Shown: positions 1 through 8,794 of the stretch, piece by piece
How positions within the stretch are numbered: the stretch's first letter is position 1
Layout: each line of letters opens with the position of its first letter
Assembly (NCBI RefSeq): GCF_019039055.1
Contig: NZ_JAHOPB010000001.1
Location: forward strand, 1,488,001 to 1,552,000
Direction of reading: 5' to 3'
Origin: Reyranella humidisoli
Lineage (GTDB): Bacteria; Pseudomonadota; Alphaproteobacteria; Reyranellales; Reyranellaceae
DNA length: 64,000 nucleotides
Notes under the pieces: model-generated
Seen by the model: the letters and a program-made list of their open reading frames with translations, nothing else
Told to the model about the DNA's origin: nothing
Database searches by the model: none
Program-made: the position numbers and the translations under genes

Positions 1-605
1 ACCAGCGCACCATCTCGCCCGAGGCCGCGCCCGACAAGGCGACCTATATCGAGATCGAGTTCGAGAAGGGCGACGCCGTCGCCATCGACGGCGTAAAGAT
101 GTCGCCCGCGACGCTGCTCACAAAGTTGAACGAACTGGGCAAGGCCAACGGCATCGGTCGCCTCGACCTGGTCGAGAACCGCTTCGTCGGCATGAAGAGC
201 CGCGGCATCTACGAGACGCCGGGCGGCACGATCCTGTACGCCGCCCATCGTGGCATCGAATCGATCACGCTCGACCGCGGCGCCGGCCATCTCAAGGACG
301 AGGTGATGCCGAAGTACGCCGAGCTGATCTACTATGGCTTCTGGTATTCGCCGGAGCGCGAGATGCTGCAGGCGCTGATCGACAAGAGCCAGGAGAACGT
401 CACCGGCACGGTGCGTCTCAAGCTCTACAAGGGCAACACCACCGTGGTCGGCCGCAAGTCGCCGGTGTCGCTCTACTCGATGCAGCACGTCACCTTCGAG
501 GACGACCAGGGCACCTATAACCAGCGCGACGCCGAGGGCTTCATCAAGCTCAACGCGCTCCGGCTGCGGCTGCGTGCCCTGGGCCAGGGCGGTCCCAAGA
601 GCTGA
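1..605 (+). CDS. argG: Argininosuccinate synthase, C-terminal part (5' end outside window)
   Basis: The reading frame is open from base 3 and stops with TGA at 603-605, giving about 200 C-terminal residues. ArgG joins citrulline and aspartate with ATP in cytosolic arginine synthesis. The text matches the C-terminal half of the family: the [17 protein letters not shown] segment, the ETPGGTIL segment, the [14 protein letters not shown] segment and the closing [13 protein letters not shown] helix used in tetramer contacts. The N-terminal ATP-binding half lies before base 1. The rhomboid gene follows after 32 bases on the same strand. Confidence 0.95.
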   Translation, partial: QRTISPEAAPDKATYIEIEFEKGDAVAIDGVKMSPATLLTKLNELGKANGIGRLDLVENRFVGMKSRGIYETPGGTILYAAHRGIESITLDRGAGHLKDEVMPKYAELIYYGFWYSPEREMLQALIDKSQENVTGTVRLKLYKGNTTVVGRKSPVSLYSMQHVTFEDDQGTYNQRDAEGFIKLNALRLRLRALGQGGPKS

Positions 606-637
606 CCTGACCTCACCTGACCCGACGGGACCGGCGC

Positions 638-1297
638 ATGCCATTTGACGACGACGAGCGCCGCCTCCCCGGAGGGCGCGGAACGGGCGAGCGGGCCATC
701 AACCTGCCGCCCGCCGTGCTGTGGCTGATCGGCATCAACGTCGCCGTCCATCTGCTGCGCCAGCTTCTCGGCGAACAGGCGGATCAGGAAATCATCCTGC
801 AGTTCGGCCTGGTGCCTGCCGCCTATACGACCGACAGCGGTCGCGATCTCTTCTCCCTGATCGCGGCGCCGATCACCTACCAGTTCCTGCATGGCGGCTG
901 GATGCATCTCGGCGTCAACATGCTGACCCTGGCGGCCTTCGGCGCGCCGGTCGAGCGGCTGCTGGGCGTGCGCCGCTTCGTGCTCTTCTATCTGGTGTGC
1001 GGCGTCGTCTCCGGCTTCGTCCACATCCTGGTCTATCCCGATTCGATCGACCCGGTGGTCGGCGCCTCCGGCTCGATCAGCGGTGTCTTCGGCGCCGTGC
1101 TGATGTTGATGCGCTATGTCGGCAGCCTCACGTCGCTGCTGCCGGTCGCCGGCATCTGGATCGGCCTCAACGTGTTCTTCGGCATCTTCGGCGGCACGCC
1201 CGGTGCGGGTGGCGAATCGGTCGCGTGGGTCGCGCACATCGCGGGCTTCCTGTTCGGGCTCGCGAGCATACGCTTCTTCGCACCGAGGATGAGTTAA
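638..1297 (+). CDS. Rhomboid family intramembrane serine protease
   Basis: A 219-residue integral membrane protein with about six hydrophobic segments. The catalytic serine sits in the GxSG motif (G142-A-S144-G) and the catalytic histidine is H200 in the VAHIAGF segment of the last helix. The HGGWMHLGVN segment carries the H90-x3-N94 pair that lines the oxyanion site in rhomboids. Such proteases cut transmembrane helices of substrate proteins within the membrane; the substrate here is unknown. The start ATG at 638 follows argG closely, and phoR begins 17 bases after the stop, so the two may be cotranscribed. Confidence 0.9.
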   Translation: MPFDDDERRLPGGRGTGERAINLPPAVLWLIGINVAVHLLRQLLGEQADQEIILQFGLVPAAYTTDSGRDLFSLIAAPITYQFLHGGWMHLGVNMLTLAAFGAPVERLLGVRRFVLFYLVCGVVSGFVHILVYPDSIDPVVGASGSISGVFGAVLMLMRYVGSLTSLLPVAGIWIGLNVFFGIFGGTPGAGGESVAWVAHIAGFLFGLASIRFFAPRMS

Positions 1298-1314
1298 GCC
1301 GCTATAGTCGGCGC

Positions 1315-2709
1315 ATGGCCGACAACGGGATCCCGCTTCGCCGCACTCTGGCCGCCAACGCCGTTGCACTGGCGCCGTCGTGGGGTGCGCTGGCGATCCT
1401 CTACGGCCTTGGAGAATTGCCGGGCCGCAGCGCGCTGATTGCCATGGCGGGGATCGCCCTGGTCACGTTCTTCCTGATCCAGCGCTATCTGAATTCCCTG
1501 GCAAGCTTCGCCCGCTTCGTGGGGGAACTGTCCGACGAGCGGGAGCCGGTGATGCCGCGCCTTTCCTTCGCGCCCGCCACGGAGGAACTCGCGACGGCGG
1601 CGGCCACCCTCTCGACCGGCTGGCGCCGCCAGCGCGCTTCGATCGACAACCTCGCGGCCTCGGCGCAGGCGATCGTCGACGGGCTTCCCGATCCGCTTGT
1701 GTCCGTCGACCGCCAGCGCCGCATCGTGCGCACCAATCTCGCCGCCGCCCTGCTGCTGGGCAGCTCCGGCGGCGCCGAGCGCGACGTCTCCACGGTGTTG
1801 CGCCAGCCGCAGCTCCTGGCGGCCATCGATGCGCTGCTCGAGACCGGCCCCGACGGCAACTTCGCGAAGCCCGACCAGTCCGTGGTCGAACTGGTGCTGG
1901 CCGGGCCGCCGGAACTCGACATGGTCGCCCATCTGCGCCGCCTTCCGCGGGCGGCGGCTGACGGCTCGCTGGCGCTGATCGTGCTGCATGACACCACGGC
2001 GCTGCGCCGCGCCGAACGGATGCGGGCCGATTTCGTCGCCAATGCCAGCCATGAGCTGAAGACGCCGATCGCCGGTCTGGCGGGATTCATCGAGACGTTG
2101 CGCGGTCCGGCGCGAGAGGATGTAGCGGCGCGCGAGCGCTTCCTCGGAATCATGGCCGAGCAGGCCGACCGCATGCGGCGCCTGGTCGACGATCTCCTGA
2201 TGCTGTCGCGCATCGAGCAGCACGAGCATGCGCGGCCGGCCGCCGCCGTCGACCTCGCGCCGGTGCTTCGATCCGTCCTCGACCTGCTGCAGCTCAAGGC
2301 GTCGTCGCGCGGCGTGACGATCGCCCTCGATATCGCGCCGGATCTGCCGCGCGCCGTCGGCGATTCCGACGAACTCACCATCGTGTTCCAGAACCTGATC
2401 GACAATGCGGTCAAGTATGCGCGGCCGGCTACGGAGGTGCGCGTGATCGCGGCACCGTCCGGCCCCGATCGCGTGGGAATCGCCGTCAGCGACAAGGGCG
2501 ACGGAATTCCGGCCTCGCACCTGCCGCGCCTCACCGAGCGCTTCTACCGCGTCGATGCCGCCCGTTCCCGCCAGCTCGGTGGAACCGGGCTGGGCCTCGC
2601 CATCGTCAAGCACGTGGTGAACCGTCACCGCGGCCGGCTCGACATCCAGAGCGCGCCCGGCGAGGGCTCGACGTTCACGGTGACGCTGCCGGCCGCGGGG
2701 AAACAGTGA
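1315..2709 (+). CDS. phoR: Phosphate regulon sensor histidine kinase PhoR
   Basis: A 464-residue membrane kinase. Two hydrophobic segments lie in the first 65 residues, followed by a PAS-like region, a HisKA dimerisation domain with the phosphorylated H246 in the NASHELKTP box, and an HATPase_c domain with the N box (NLIDNAVKYA), the G1 box (DKGDGIP) and the G2 box (GGTGLGLAIVKH). This is the PhoR layout. I start it at ATG 1315; the same frame is open far upstream but that part is antisense-like shadow of the rhomboid gene. Its expected partner phoB lies about 16.5 kb away at 19261, beyond the phn and pst genes, rather than adjacent as is common. Confidence 0.88.
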   Translation: MADNGIPLRRTLAANAVALAPSWGALAILYGLGELPGRSALIAMAGIALVTFFLIQRYLNSLASFARFVGELSDEREPVMPRLSFAPATEELATAAATLSTGWRRQRASIDNLAASAQAIVDGLPDPLVSVDRQRRIVRTNLAAALLLGSSGGAERDVSTVLRQPQLLAAIDALLETGPDGNFAKPDQSVVELVLAGPPELDMVAHLRRLPRAAADGSLALIVLHDTTALRRAERMRADFVANASHELKTPIAGLAGFIETLRGPAREDVAARERFLGIMAEQADRMRRLVDDLLMLSRIEQHEHARPAAAVDLAPVLRSVLDLLQLKASSRGVTIALDIAPDLPRAVGDSDELTIVFQNLIDNAVKYARPATEVRVIAAPSGPDRVGIAVSDKGDGIPASHLPRLTERFYRVDAARSRQLGGTGLGLAIVKHVVNRHRGRLDIQSAPGEGSTFTVTLPAAGKQ

Positions 2710-2786
2710 TGCAGCCGGTGCGCAACATTGCGAAAGCCGCGTGTAAGTTTCAACCGGCATAGTCGCTTCGAATAACGCGTGAGTGT

Positions 2787-3011
2787 ATGCGCATGACATC
2801 GAAGGCGAGCGAACCGTGCGAGATCGTCGTGACCGCCCGGATGATCCGGGCAGGCCTCGACGTGGTGAAATCCTGGCCCTCCCTCGCCGACGGCGAGGCG
2901 CTGGCCACGGCTTACCGTGCAATGGCGGCGGCGGCGCCTCCTGAAAGTCTCGCCCTGAGCATGCCGACGCCGACGATGCTGCAGGCGCTTCGGCTGCTCG
3001 GTCACAAGTAG
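2787..3011 (+). CDS. Small hypothetical protein
   Basis: A 74-residue open frame of normal codon use for the region. It has no membrane segment or motif I recognise; a run of alanines divides two short amphipathic helices. A second in-frame ATG at 2793 is possible. No clear ribosome binding site precedes either start. Without it, bases 2710-3077 would be a 370-base gap. It could be a real small protein or chance coding in GC-rich DNA. Confidence 0.35.
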   Translation: MRMTSKASEPCEIVVTARMIRAGLDVVKSWPSLADGEALATAYRAMAAAAPPESLALSMPTPTMLQALRLLGHK

Positions 3012-3077
3012 CGGCAAGTCGTTCGAGCAGCACTCTGGCGGCGGAACGACCTGCCGAGCCCGTGCGTTTCATGGACG

Positions 3078-3449
3078 ATGAGCATCATCGACTCGTTGGG
3101 GTGGGCGATGGCCACCCAGTTTCAGCCCCTTCGCTCGGGTTACGTCTATCGTCAGGATCGCACCGGCCGGCCGATTCTCGTGACGGCCGGCGAGCGCCGA
3201 GGATTTGTACGAGCCTTCGGTTGGAATTTCCCGGCGCATGTCGCCGGCTTCATGGCGACGGTGATCATGGCCGCCATGGTGACTGCGCATCTCTATCCCA
3301 AGGGAAACGAGACGGGGGGCTTCGTCCTGATGGGCGGGCTTCTCGCCATCATAGGCTTTGGTCTCTACGCGTCCGTGAAATGGGCAATGCATGCACCCAG
3401 CCGCGTGCTGTCCGATCGCCCGACATTGTCTAACGGCGCAGGATCCTGA
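3078..3449 (+). CDS. Hypothetical small membrane protein
   Basis: A 123-residue protein with two predicted membrane helices, roughly residues 52-71 and 81-101, preceded by a basic, soluble N-terminal part. No family is recognised. A second ATG at 3108 follows a GGGGTGGG stretch and may be the true start, which would give 113 residues. Its 3' end overlaps that of the opposing gene ending at 3430 by 20 bases. Role unknown. Confidence 0.5.
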   Translation: MSIIDSLGWAMATQFQPLRSGYVYRQDRTGRPILVTAGERRGFVRAFGWNFPAHVAGFMATVIMAAMVTAHLYPKGNETGGFVLMGGLLAIIGFGLYASVKWAMHAPSRVLSDRPTLSNGAGS

Positions 3450-3747
3450 CCGCGATCATGGCAGTCGGAATGCCGACCACGAATCCTGCCACGACTGCGT
3501 AGAACAGAAAGAAGACCATCGAGAAGATCACCATGCCCATCGTCCCGCGCTCGGGCACGGCAGGCGCGTCGGCGAGGGTCGCCAGCACCGCCACCGCGAA
3601 CAGAGCGACCGACAGCAGCGGCCCACTGAGCGCGGAGAAGGTAACCTGCCATCGTTGCGTCCTGTGCGGCCAGCGGGACGTCCCGAACCAGGCCGCCGCG
3701 AAGGTGATGGCCACGATCGTGACGACAGAACCCACGATATGGATCAC
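3430..3747 (-). CDS. Hypothetical membrane protein
   Basis: A 105-residue protein with three hydrophobic stretches, near the N-terminus, in the middle (SGPLLSVALFAVAVLATLA) and at the C-terminus. The frame is open to an ATG at 3834, but the extra 29 codons encode a low-complexity NTENTENT stretch, while GTG at 3747 has a GGAAGG ribosome binding site about 8 bases upstream, so I choose the GTG. No family is recognised. It is convergent with the gene ending at 3449. Confidence 0.5.
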   Translation of the reverse strand: MIHIVGSVVTIVAITFAAAWFGTSRWPHRTQRWQVTFSALSGPLLSVALFAVAVLATLADAPAVPERGTMGMVIFSMVFFLFYAVVAGFVVGIPTAMIAVRILRR

Positions 3748-3834
3748 GCTTGTCTTCCTTCCCGTATTCTCCGTGTTCTCCGTGTTCAACGTCGCGGCCG
3801 GCTCCGGGTTCGGCCTTCGTGAATTTCTCCACAT

Positions 3835-3863
3835 CTGTCTTCGGTCTGTAACTCAATTGTCGC
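3835..3863 (+). promoter_or_regulatory. Pho box array (three half sites) upstream of phnC
   Basis: Three 7-bp direct repeats at an exact 11-bp period: CTGTCTT (3835-3841), CTGTAAC (3846-3852) and TTGTCGC (3857-3863), separated by 4-bp spacers. The known PhoB half site is CTGTCAT/C with the same period. It lies 51 bases before the phnC start, a suitable place for PhoB activation of phnCDEE and the DUF1045 gene. Binding is inferred. Confidence 0.7.
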
Positions 3864-3914
3864 GCGGGCGAAGCCTGCGGCCGGTACCGAGCCACGGTAG
3901 GGCGTGGAGGCCGG

Positions 3915-4727
<813 letters not shown>

Positions 4728-4773
4728 AGCCGGGACACCGCGCCAAATCAAGCCATCCAGACGGAGTAAATTC

Positions 4774-5712
4774 ATGATCAAGCGTCGTTCGGTTCTCGTC
4801 TCCACGGCGGGTGTGCTTCTCGCCGTGCCCTTTGCCGCGAATGCCCAGGACTGGAAAGCCAAGTATCCGGAGATCGTGGTGGCGATCGTTCCCGCCGAGA
4901 ATGCTGGCGGCGTCGTCGACCGCTACGGTCCGTTCGTCAAGTACCTCGAGAAGGAACTCGGCACGAAGGTCACCCTGCGCGTCGCCAACGACTATACGGC
5001 GGTGATCGAGGGACAGAAGAACCGTCAGATCCACGTTGGCTTCTATGGCCCCGGATCCTATGCCCGGGCGTACGCCGTCTCGGGCGGCAACACGGTCGCT
5101 TTCGGAACGACCCAGAACCAGGACGGCTCGATCGGTTACTATTCGGTCGTCTATGTGAAGGCGGACAGTCCATACAAGAGTCTCGACGACCTGAAGGGCA
5201 AGAAACTCGGGCTCGTCGATGTCGAGTCGACTTCAGGCTACAAGGCGCCGGTCTTCTTCATGAACAGGGAAGGCAAGGCGCCGGACAAGTTCTTTTCGGT
5301 GGCCCAGGTGACTGGCAGCCACGAGAACGCCGTGCTGGCCATGACCCAGGGTACGGTCGATGCGGCCACCAACTGGTGGAATTCCGACACCGACTCGAAC
5401 CTCACGCGCATGCTCAACAAGGGCATGCTCAAGAAGGCCGACGGTTCGCCGATGAAGTACGAGGACTTCCGCATCGTCTGGAAGTCGCCGCTGCTTGCGG
5501 GCTCTCCCTTCGCCTATCTCAACGACATGCCGGACGACCTCAAGAAGGCGATCGCGAGCGCCTTCTACAACGCCCACAAGAAGGACAAGGCTGCGTTCGA
5601 CAAGCTGTCGGACGGTAAGGATCTCGCCTTCGTTCCGGTCGGTCACAAGGACTATCTGGAGTTCATCGAACTCAACAAGTACCTCGAAGAACTGCGCCGC
5701 AAGAAGGGCTGA
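4774..5712 (+). CDS. phnD: Phosphonate ABC transporter periplasmic binding protein PhnD
   Basis: A 312-residue secreted binding protein. A signal peptide with KRR at the start and AANA before Q25 directs export. The mature part has the PhnD pattern: NDYTAVIEG, HVGFYGPGSY and the later DVESTSGYKAP and ATNWWNSD segments that line the phosphonate pocket. It hands ligand to the two PhnE permeases. ATG 4774 follows a CGGAG site; the frame runs further upstream into phnC in another register and is not used. Confidence 0.93.
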   Translation: MIKRRSVLVSTAGVLLAVPFAANAQDWKAKYPEIVVAIVPAENAGGVVDRYGPFVKYLEKELGTKVTLRVANDYTAVIEGQKNRQIHVGFYGPGSYARAYAVSGGNTVAFGTTQNQDGSIGYYSVVYVKADSPYKSLDDLKGKKLGLVDVESTSGYKAPVFFMNREGKAPDKFFSVAQVTGSHENAVLAMTQGTVDAATNWWNSDTDSNLTRMLNKGMLKKADGSPMKYEDFRIVWKSPLLAGSPFAYLNDMPDDLKKAIASAFYNAHKKDKAAFDKLSDGKDLAFVPVGHKDYLEFIELNKYLEELRRKKG

Positions 5713-5730
5713 CCGTTCGTCGACCGGGGC

Positions 5731-6630
5731 GTGACGACTCAGATGGCAAAGACCTTGGCGATATTGCCAGCGGCGCAGCTTGCTCCGCTGGCCGAAGCCT
5801 ATCGTGCCGCGATGGCGGTCAAGCGACGCTGGACCATCGGCGGTCTCGCGGTGCTGGCCGTCTGCACGGCATTGTCAGTATGGGCCGGTCAGGTCGACAT
5901 CGTGAAGTTCTGGTCGGGTTTGCCCCGGTTCGCCAGTTACTTCCACGACATACTGCCGCGCCTGCGGTTTGAGACTTTCGCCGCCGACATGGCCGAGTGG
6001 TTCTGGAACCTCGACGGATGGCTTGGCCTTCTATGGGACACGCTGCTGGTGGCCTATGTGGGCACACTGGCCGGGGCAATGGCGGGATTCGTCCTCTGCT
6101 TCCTCGCTTCCGCGAACCTGACGAGATCGCCCGTCGTGCGGATCTTCGCCCGGCGCTCATTGGAGTTCGGCCGGACCTTTCCCGAAATCGTCTTCGCCCT
6201 GATGTTCGTCTATGCCTTCGGCTTCGGTCCGATGCCGGGGGTCCTCGCCATTGCCATTCACACCGCGGGCGCGCTGGGAAAGCAGTTCTCGGAGGTCGTC
6301 GAGAATGTGGACATGAACCCGGTCGAAGGCCTGACCGCGAGCGGAGCGAACTATGTCGAAGCCATCCGTTTCGGCGTGGTGCCGCAGGTACTGTCGAACT
6401 TTGTCAGCTATTCCCTGCTGCGGTTCGAGATCAACGTGCGCGGCGCGACCGTGCTCGGCTTCGTGGGCGCAGGGGGAATCGGCAAGGAGCTGATCTCATC
6501 CATCCGGCAGTTCTACTACGCCGACGTGAGCGCGATTCTGGTCATCATCATCGGTACGGTCTTCCTGATCGACTGGCTGACCGAAATGCTGCGTCACAGA
6601 TTGCTCGGCATTGAAGGAGGCGCTCGATGA
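5731..6630 (+). CDS. phnE: Phosphonate ABC transporter permease PhnE (first copy)
   Basis: A 299-residue permease with about six membrane helices and the binding-protein-dependent permease EAA loop around the NPVEGLTASGANYVEAIRFG stretch, which docks on PhnC. The tail VGAGGIGKEL is typical of PhnE. Start is GTG 5731 or ATG 5743; neither has a well-spaced ribosome binding site. Its stop overlaps the next permease by 4 bases (ATGA), so the two are translationally coupled and probably form a heterodimeric channel. Confidence 0.9.
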   Translation: MTTQMAKTLAILPAAQLAPLAEAYRAAMAVKRRWTIGGLAVLAVCTALSVWAGQVDIVKFWSGLPRFASYFHDILPRLRFETFAADMAEWFWNLDGWLGLLWDTLLVAYVGTLAGAMAGFVLCFLASANLTRSPVVRIFARRSLEFGRTFPEIVFALMFVYAFGFGPMPGVLAIAIHTAGALGKQFSEVVENVDMNPVEGLTASGANYVEAIRFGVVPQVLSNFVSYSLLRFEINVRGATVLGFVGAGGIGKELISSIRQFYYADVSAILVIIIGTVFLIDWLTEMLRHRLLGIEGGAR

Positions 6631-7502
6631 GCGAACCCGCGAGACCGGTCCGCGGCCTTGGAGAAACCGATCGGTCCGAGCTGAAGCGCCGTTACCCGCA
6701 GGCGTTCCGGGCGCCGATAGCCAAGCGGTGCCTTTCGCTGGCGATCGTCTTCGGCGGAGCCGGTCTCGCGGTCTACACGCTGTGGCGCTTCGGCTTCTCG
6801 CCGGCGAAGTTCGTCGACGGGCTGGACAAGCTTGGCATCGTCGTCGTGTTGATGATGCCCCCCGATCCCGGCAGCCAGTTCTGGCACTACACCTCGGCTC
6901 TTGCCGAGACCCTGGCGATCGCATTTCTCGGCACACTGGGCGCCGCGGTTCTCGCCCTTCCCATGAGCATGCTTGCCGCGAAGAACGTCGTCGCCAATCG
7001 TATCCTCCACTTCGCGAGCCGGCGATTCCTCGACACGATACGCGGTGTCGACACACTGATCTGGGCTCTCATCTGGATCAATGTCGTCGGCCTTGGACCC
7101 TTCGCCGGCATCCTGGCCATCATGACTTCGGACTTCGGCTCGTTCGGCAAGCTTTTCTCGGAGGCGATCGAGGCGTCGGATCGCAAGCCGGTCGACGGCG
7201 TGCTGTCAGCCGGCGGGTCGGAACTGCACGGCTTCCGCTTTGGCATTCTGCCGCAGGTTCTGCCCGTGCTGCTGAGCCAGGTCCTCTACTACTTTGAAAG
7301 CAACACGCGCTCGGCCACCATCATCGGTATCGTGGGCGCGGGCGGCATCGGTCTCTACCTTGCCAACGAGATCGCCCAGGCGGAGTGGCAAAGGGTGGCT
7401 TTCATCATCCTGATGATCCTCGTTACGGTCTCCGTCATCGACTGGTTCTCGAGCAGGCTCCGTCTCGCCATGATCGGTCGTCGTGCGGGAGCAACCGCTT
7501 GA
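6627..7502 (+). CDS. phnE: Phosphonate ABC transporter permease PhnE (second copy)
   Basis: A 291-residue permease of the same family as the gene before it but clearly diverged, not a recent tandem copy. It has an N-terminal cytosolic tail of about 30 residues, about six membrane helices, an EAA loop near KPVDGVLSAGGSELHGFRFG, and the VGAGGIG motif. Paired phnE genes in one operon are common in alphaproteobacteria. The DUF1045 gene starts 8 bases after its stop. Confidence 0.9.
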   Translation: MSEPARPVRGLGETDRSELKRRYPQAFRAPIAKRCLSLAIVFGGAGLAVYTLWRFGFSPAKFVDGLDKLGIVVVLMMPPDPGSQFWHYTSALAETLAIAFLGTLGAAVLALPMSMLAAKNVVANRILHFASRRFLDTIRGVDTLIWALIWINVVGLGPFAGILAIMTSDFGSFGKLFSEAIEASDRKPVDGVLSAGGSELHGFRFGILPQVLPVLLSQVLYYFESNTRSATIIGIVGAGGIGLYLANEIAQAEWQRVAFIILMILVTVSVIDWFSSRLRLAMIGRRAGATA

Positions 7503-7510
7503 GCGGAAGC

Positions 7511-8257
7511 ATGCAAGATGCGCCGGGGTTGCCCCGTTATGCACTCTATTACGCGCCACGTGCGGAAGAGGCGCTGGCGGTCGTCGCCGGCCGCTGGCTT
7601 GGTCGCAGCCCGGATTCGGGTGAGGCGCGCGACATCGCCCCGATCGGAAGCATTTCCCGGGAGCGGCTGTCCGAGCTGGTGGCGGACCCCGGGCTCTACG
7701 GTTTTCACGGCACGTTGAAGCCGCCGATGGGGTTGGCCGACAGGGTCACCGAACGTGATCTGCTCGACGCGGTCGGCGCGTTTGCCGCAACGGAACGCCA
7801 GATCGATATCCCGTCCGTCGCGCTGGCGGAGCTGAGCGACTTTCTTGCCCTCGTGCCGTCGGAGCGATGTTCCACCCTTCAGGATTTCTCCGACCGATGT
7901 GTCGCGGAGTTCGATGCGTTCCGTCGTCCCGCCGGAGAGGCCGAGCTGGCGCGCCGGCGCGGCGCGGGCCTGAGTGTGCGGCAGGACGAGCTGCTGCGGC
8001 GCTGGGGCTATCCCTACGTGATGGAGCAGGGCCGCTTCCACCTGACGCTCACGAGCCGGGTAACGGATCGGGTGGAGCGAGCCGTGATCCTGGACGAGCT
8101 GCGCCGTCGGTTCGCAGCCTTCATCGGTCAGCCGCTGGCGGTGAGGGACATTTGCGTCTTCCGTCAGCCGGCGCCTGGTCGTCCGTTCACCGTCCTGGCG
8201 CGGTTCAGGCTCGGCGGAGGGCGGCGCCTGACCACTCAAGTGTGGAGAGCAGCCTGA
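7511..8257 (+). CDS. DUF1045 phosphonate-operon protein, 2H phosphoesterase-like
   Basis: A 248-residue protein of the family found almost only in phn operons. Two H-x-T motifs, HGTLKPP and HLTLTSR, mark it as a member of the 2H phosphoesterase fold, whose members open cyclic phosphates. The C-P lyase pathway yields 5-phosphoribosyl 1,2-cyclic phosphate, normally opened by PhnP; no phnP gene is present in this window, so this protein is a candidate for that step. This is inference. I start at ATG 7511, since the longer frame overlaps phnE. Its 3' end overlaps phnN by 53 bases, tail to tail. Confidence 0.82.
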   Translation: MQDAPGLPRYALYYAPRAEEALAVVAGRWLGRSPDSGEARDIAPIGSISRERLSELVADPGLYGFHGTLKPPMGLADRVTERDLLDAVGAFAATERQIDIPSVALAELSDFLALVPSERCSTLQDFSDRCVAEFDAFRRPAGEAELARRRGAGLSVRQDELLRRWGYPYVMEQGRFHLTLTSRVTDRVERAVILDELRRRFAAFIGQPLAVRDICVFRQPAPGRPFTVLARFRLGGGRRLTTQVWRAA

Positions 8258-8780
8258 CGAAGGCCTCGGCGGCCTTCTCGAGGGTGCCGTCGTTGACGAT
8301 CGTCACCAGGCGCGGGTCGTCGATCTCGTAGGCTTCGGCGCGGTCGAGCCGTCTGGCGGCTTCGGCTGAGCTCTCGCGCCCGCGCGCCGCAAGTCGCTGT
8401 CTCAGCCGATCGGCCGGCGCGGTGATGAGGACGGGCCGGGCCTGCGAGTCCAGGCCGCCGGTCCGCAGGAAATGATCGCGCGAGCCGCTCACCACCACGG
8501 TCAGGCCGGCGGCGCGCCAATCGTGGATCTCGCGGCCGACTCCATAGTCGTTCCCGTGGGCGCCCCAGTGATAGGCGAACAGACCATGGGCGCGGCGCAT
8601 GGCGAATTCCGCGCGCGTCACGGCCACATGGTTTTCGCCGCCGGTGTCGGCCGGCCGGGTGATGTAGCGATGCGCGAACACGACGGGCGCGTCGGACGGG
8701 AGCAACGCGCGGGCGCGGCCAAGGACGGAGTCCTTGCCGGCGCCGGACGGGCCCATGACGTAGACCAGTGAACCTTCCAT
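8205..8780 (-). CDS. phnN: Ribose 1,5-bisphosphate phosphokinase PhnN
   Basis: A 191-residue P-loop kinase that converts ribose 1,5-bisphosphate to PRPP, returning the ribose from C-P lyase to metabolism. The P-loop is GPSGAGKDS at residues 10-18, and HRYITRP and the FAYHWGAHG segment match the guanylate-kinase-like PhnN family. I choose ATG 8780, right before the first beta strand; an upstream ATG at 8822 would overlap phnM. It is the last gene of the phnGHIJKLMN operon. Confidence 0.88.
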   Translation of the reverse strand: MEGSLVYVMGPSGAGKDSVLGRARALLPSDAPVVFAHRYITRPADTGGENHVAVTRAEFAMRRAHGLFAYHWGAHGNDYGVGREIHDWRAAGLTVVVSGSRDHFLRTGGLDSQARPVLITAPADRLRQRLAARGRESSAEAARRLDRAEAYEIDDPRLVTIVNDGTLEKAAEAFVRLLSTLEWSGAALRRA

Positions 8781-8794
8781 CGCCGTGCCCCGGC

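Noticed and set aside
1294..3072. Long open frame antisense to phoR
   Set aside because: Arginine/histidine-rich, no domain, fully opposite a well-supported kinase gene; typical of antisense frames in GC-rich DNA.
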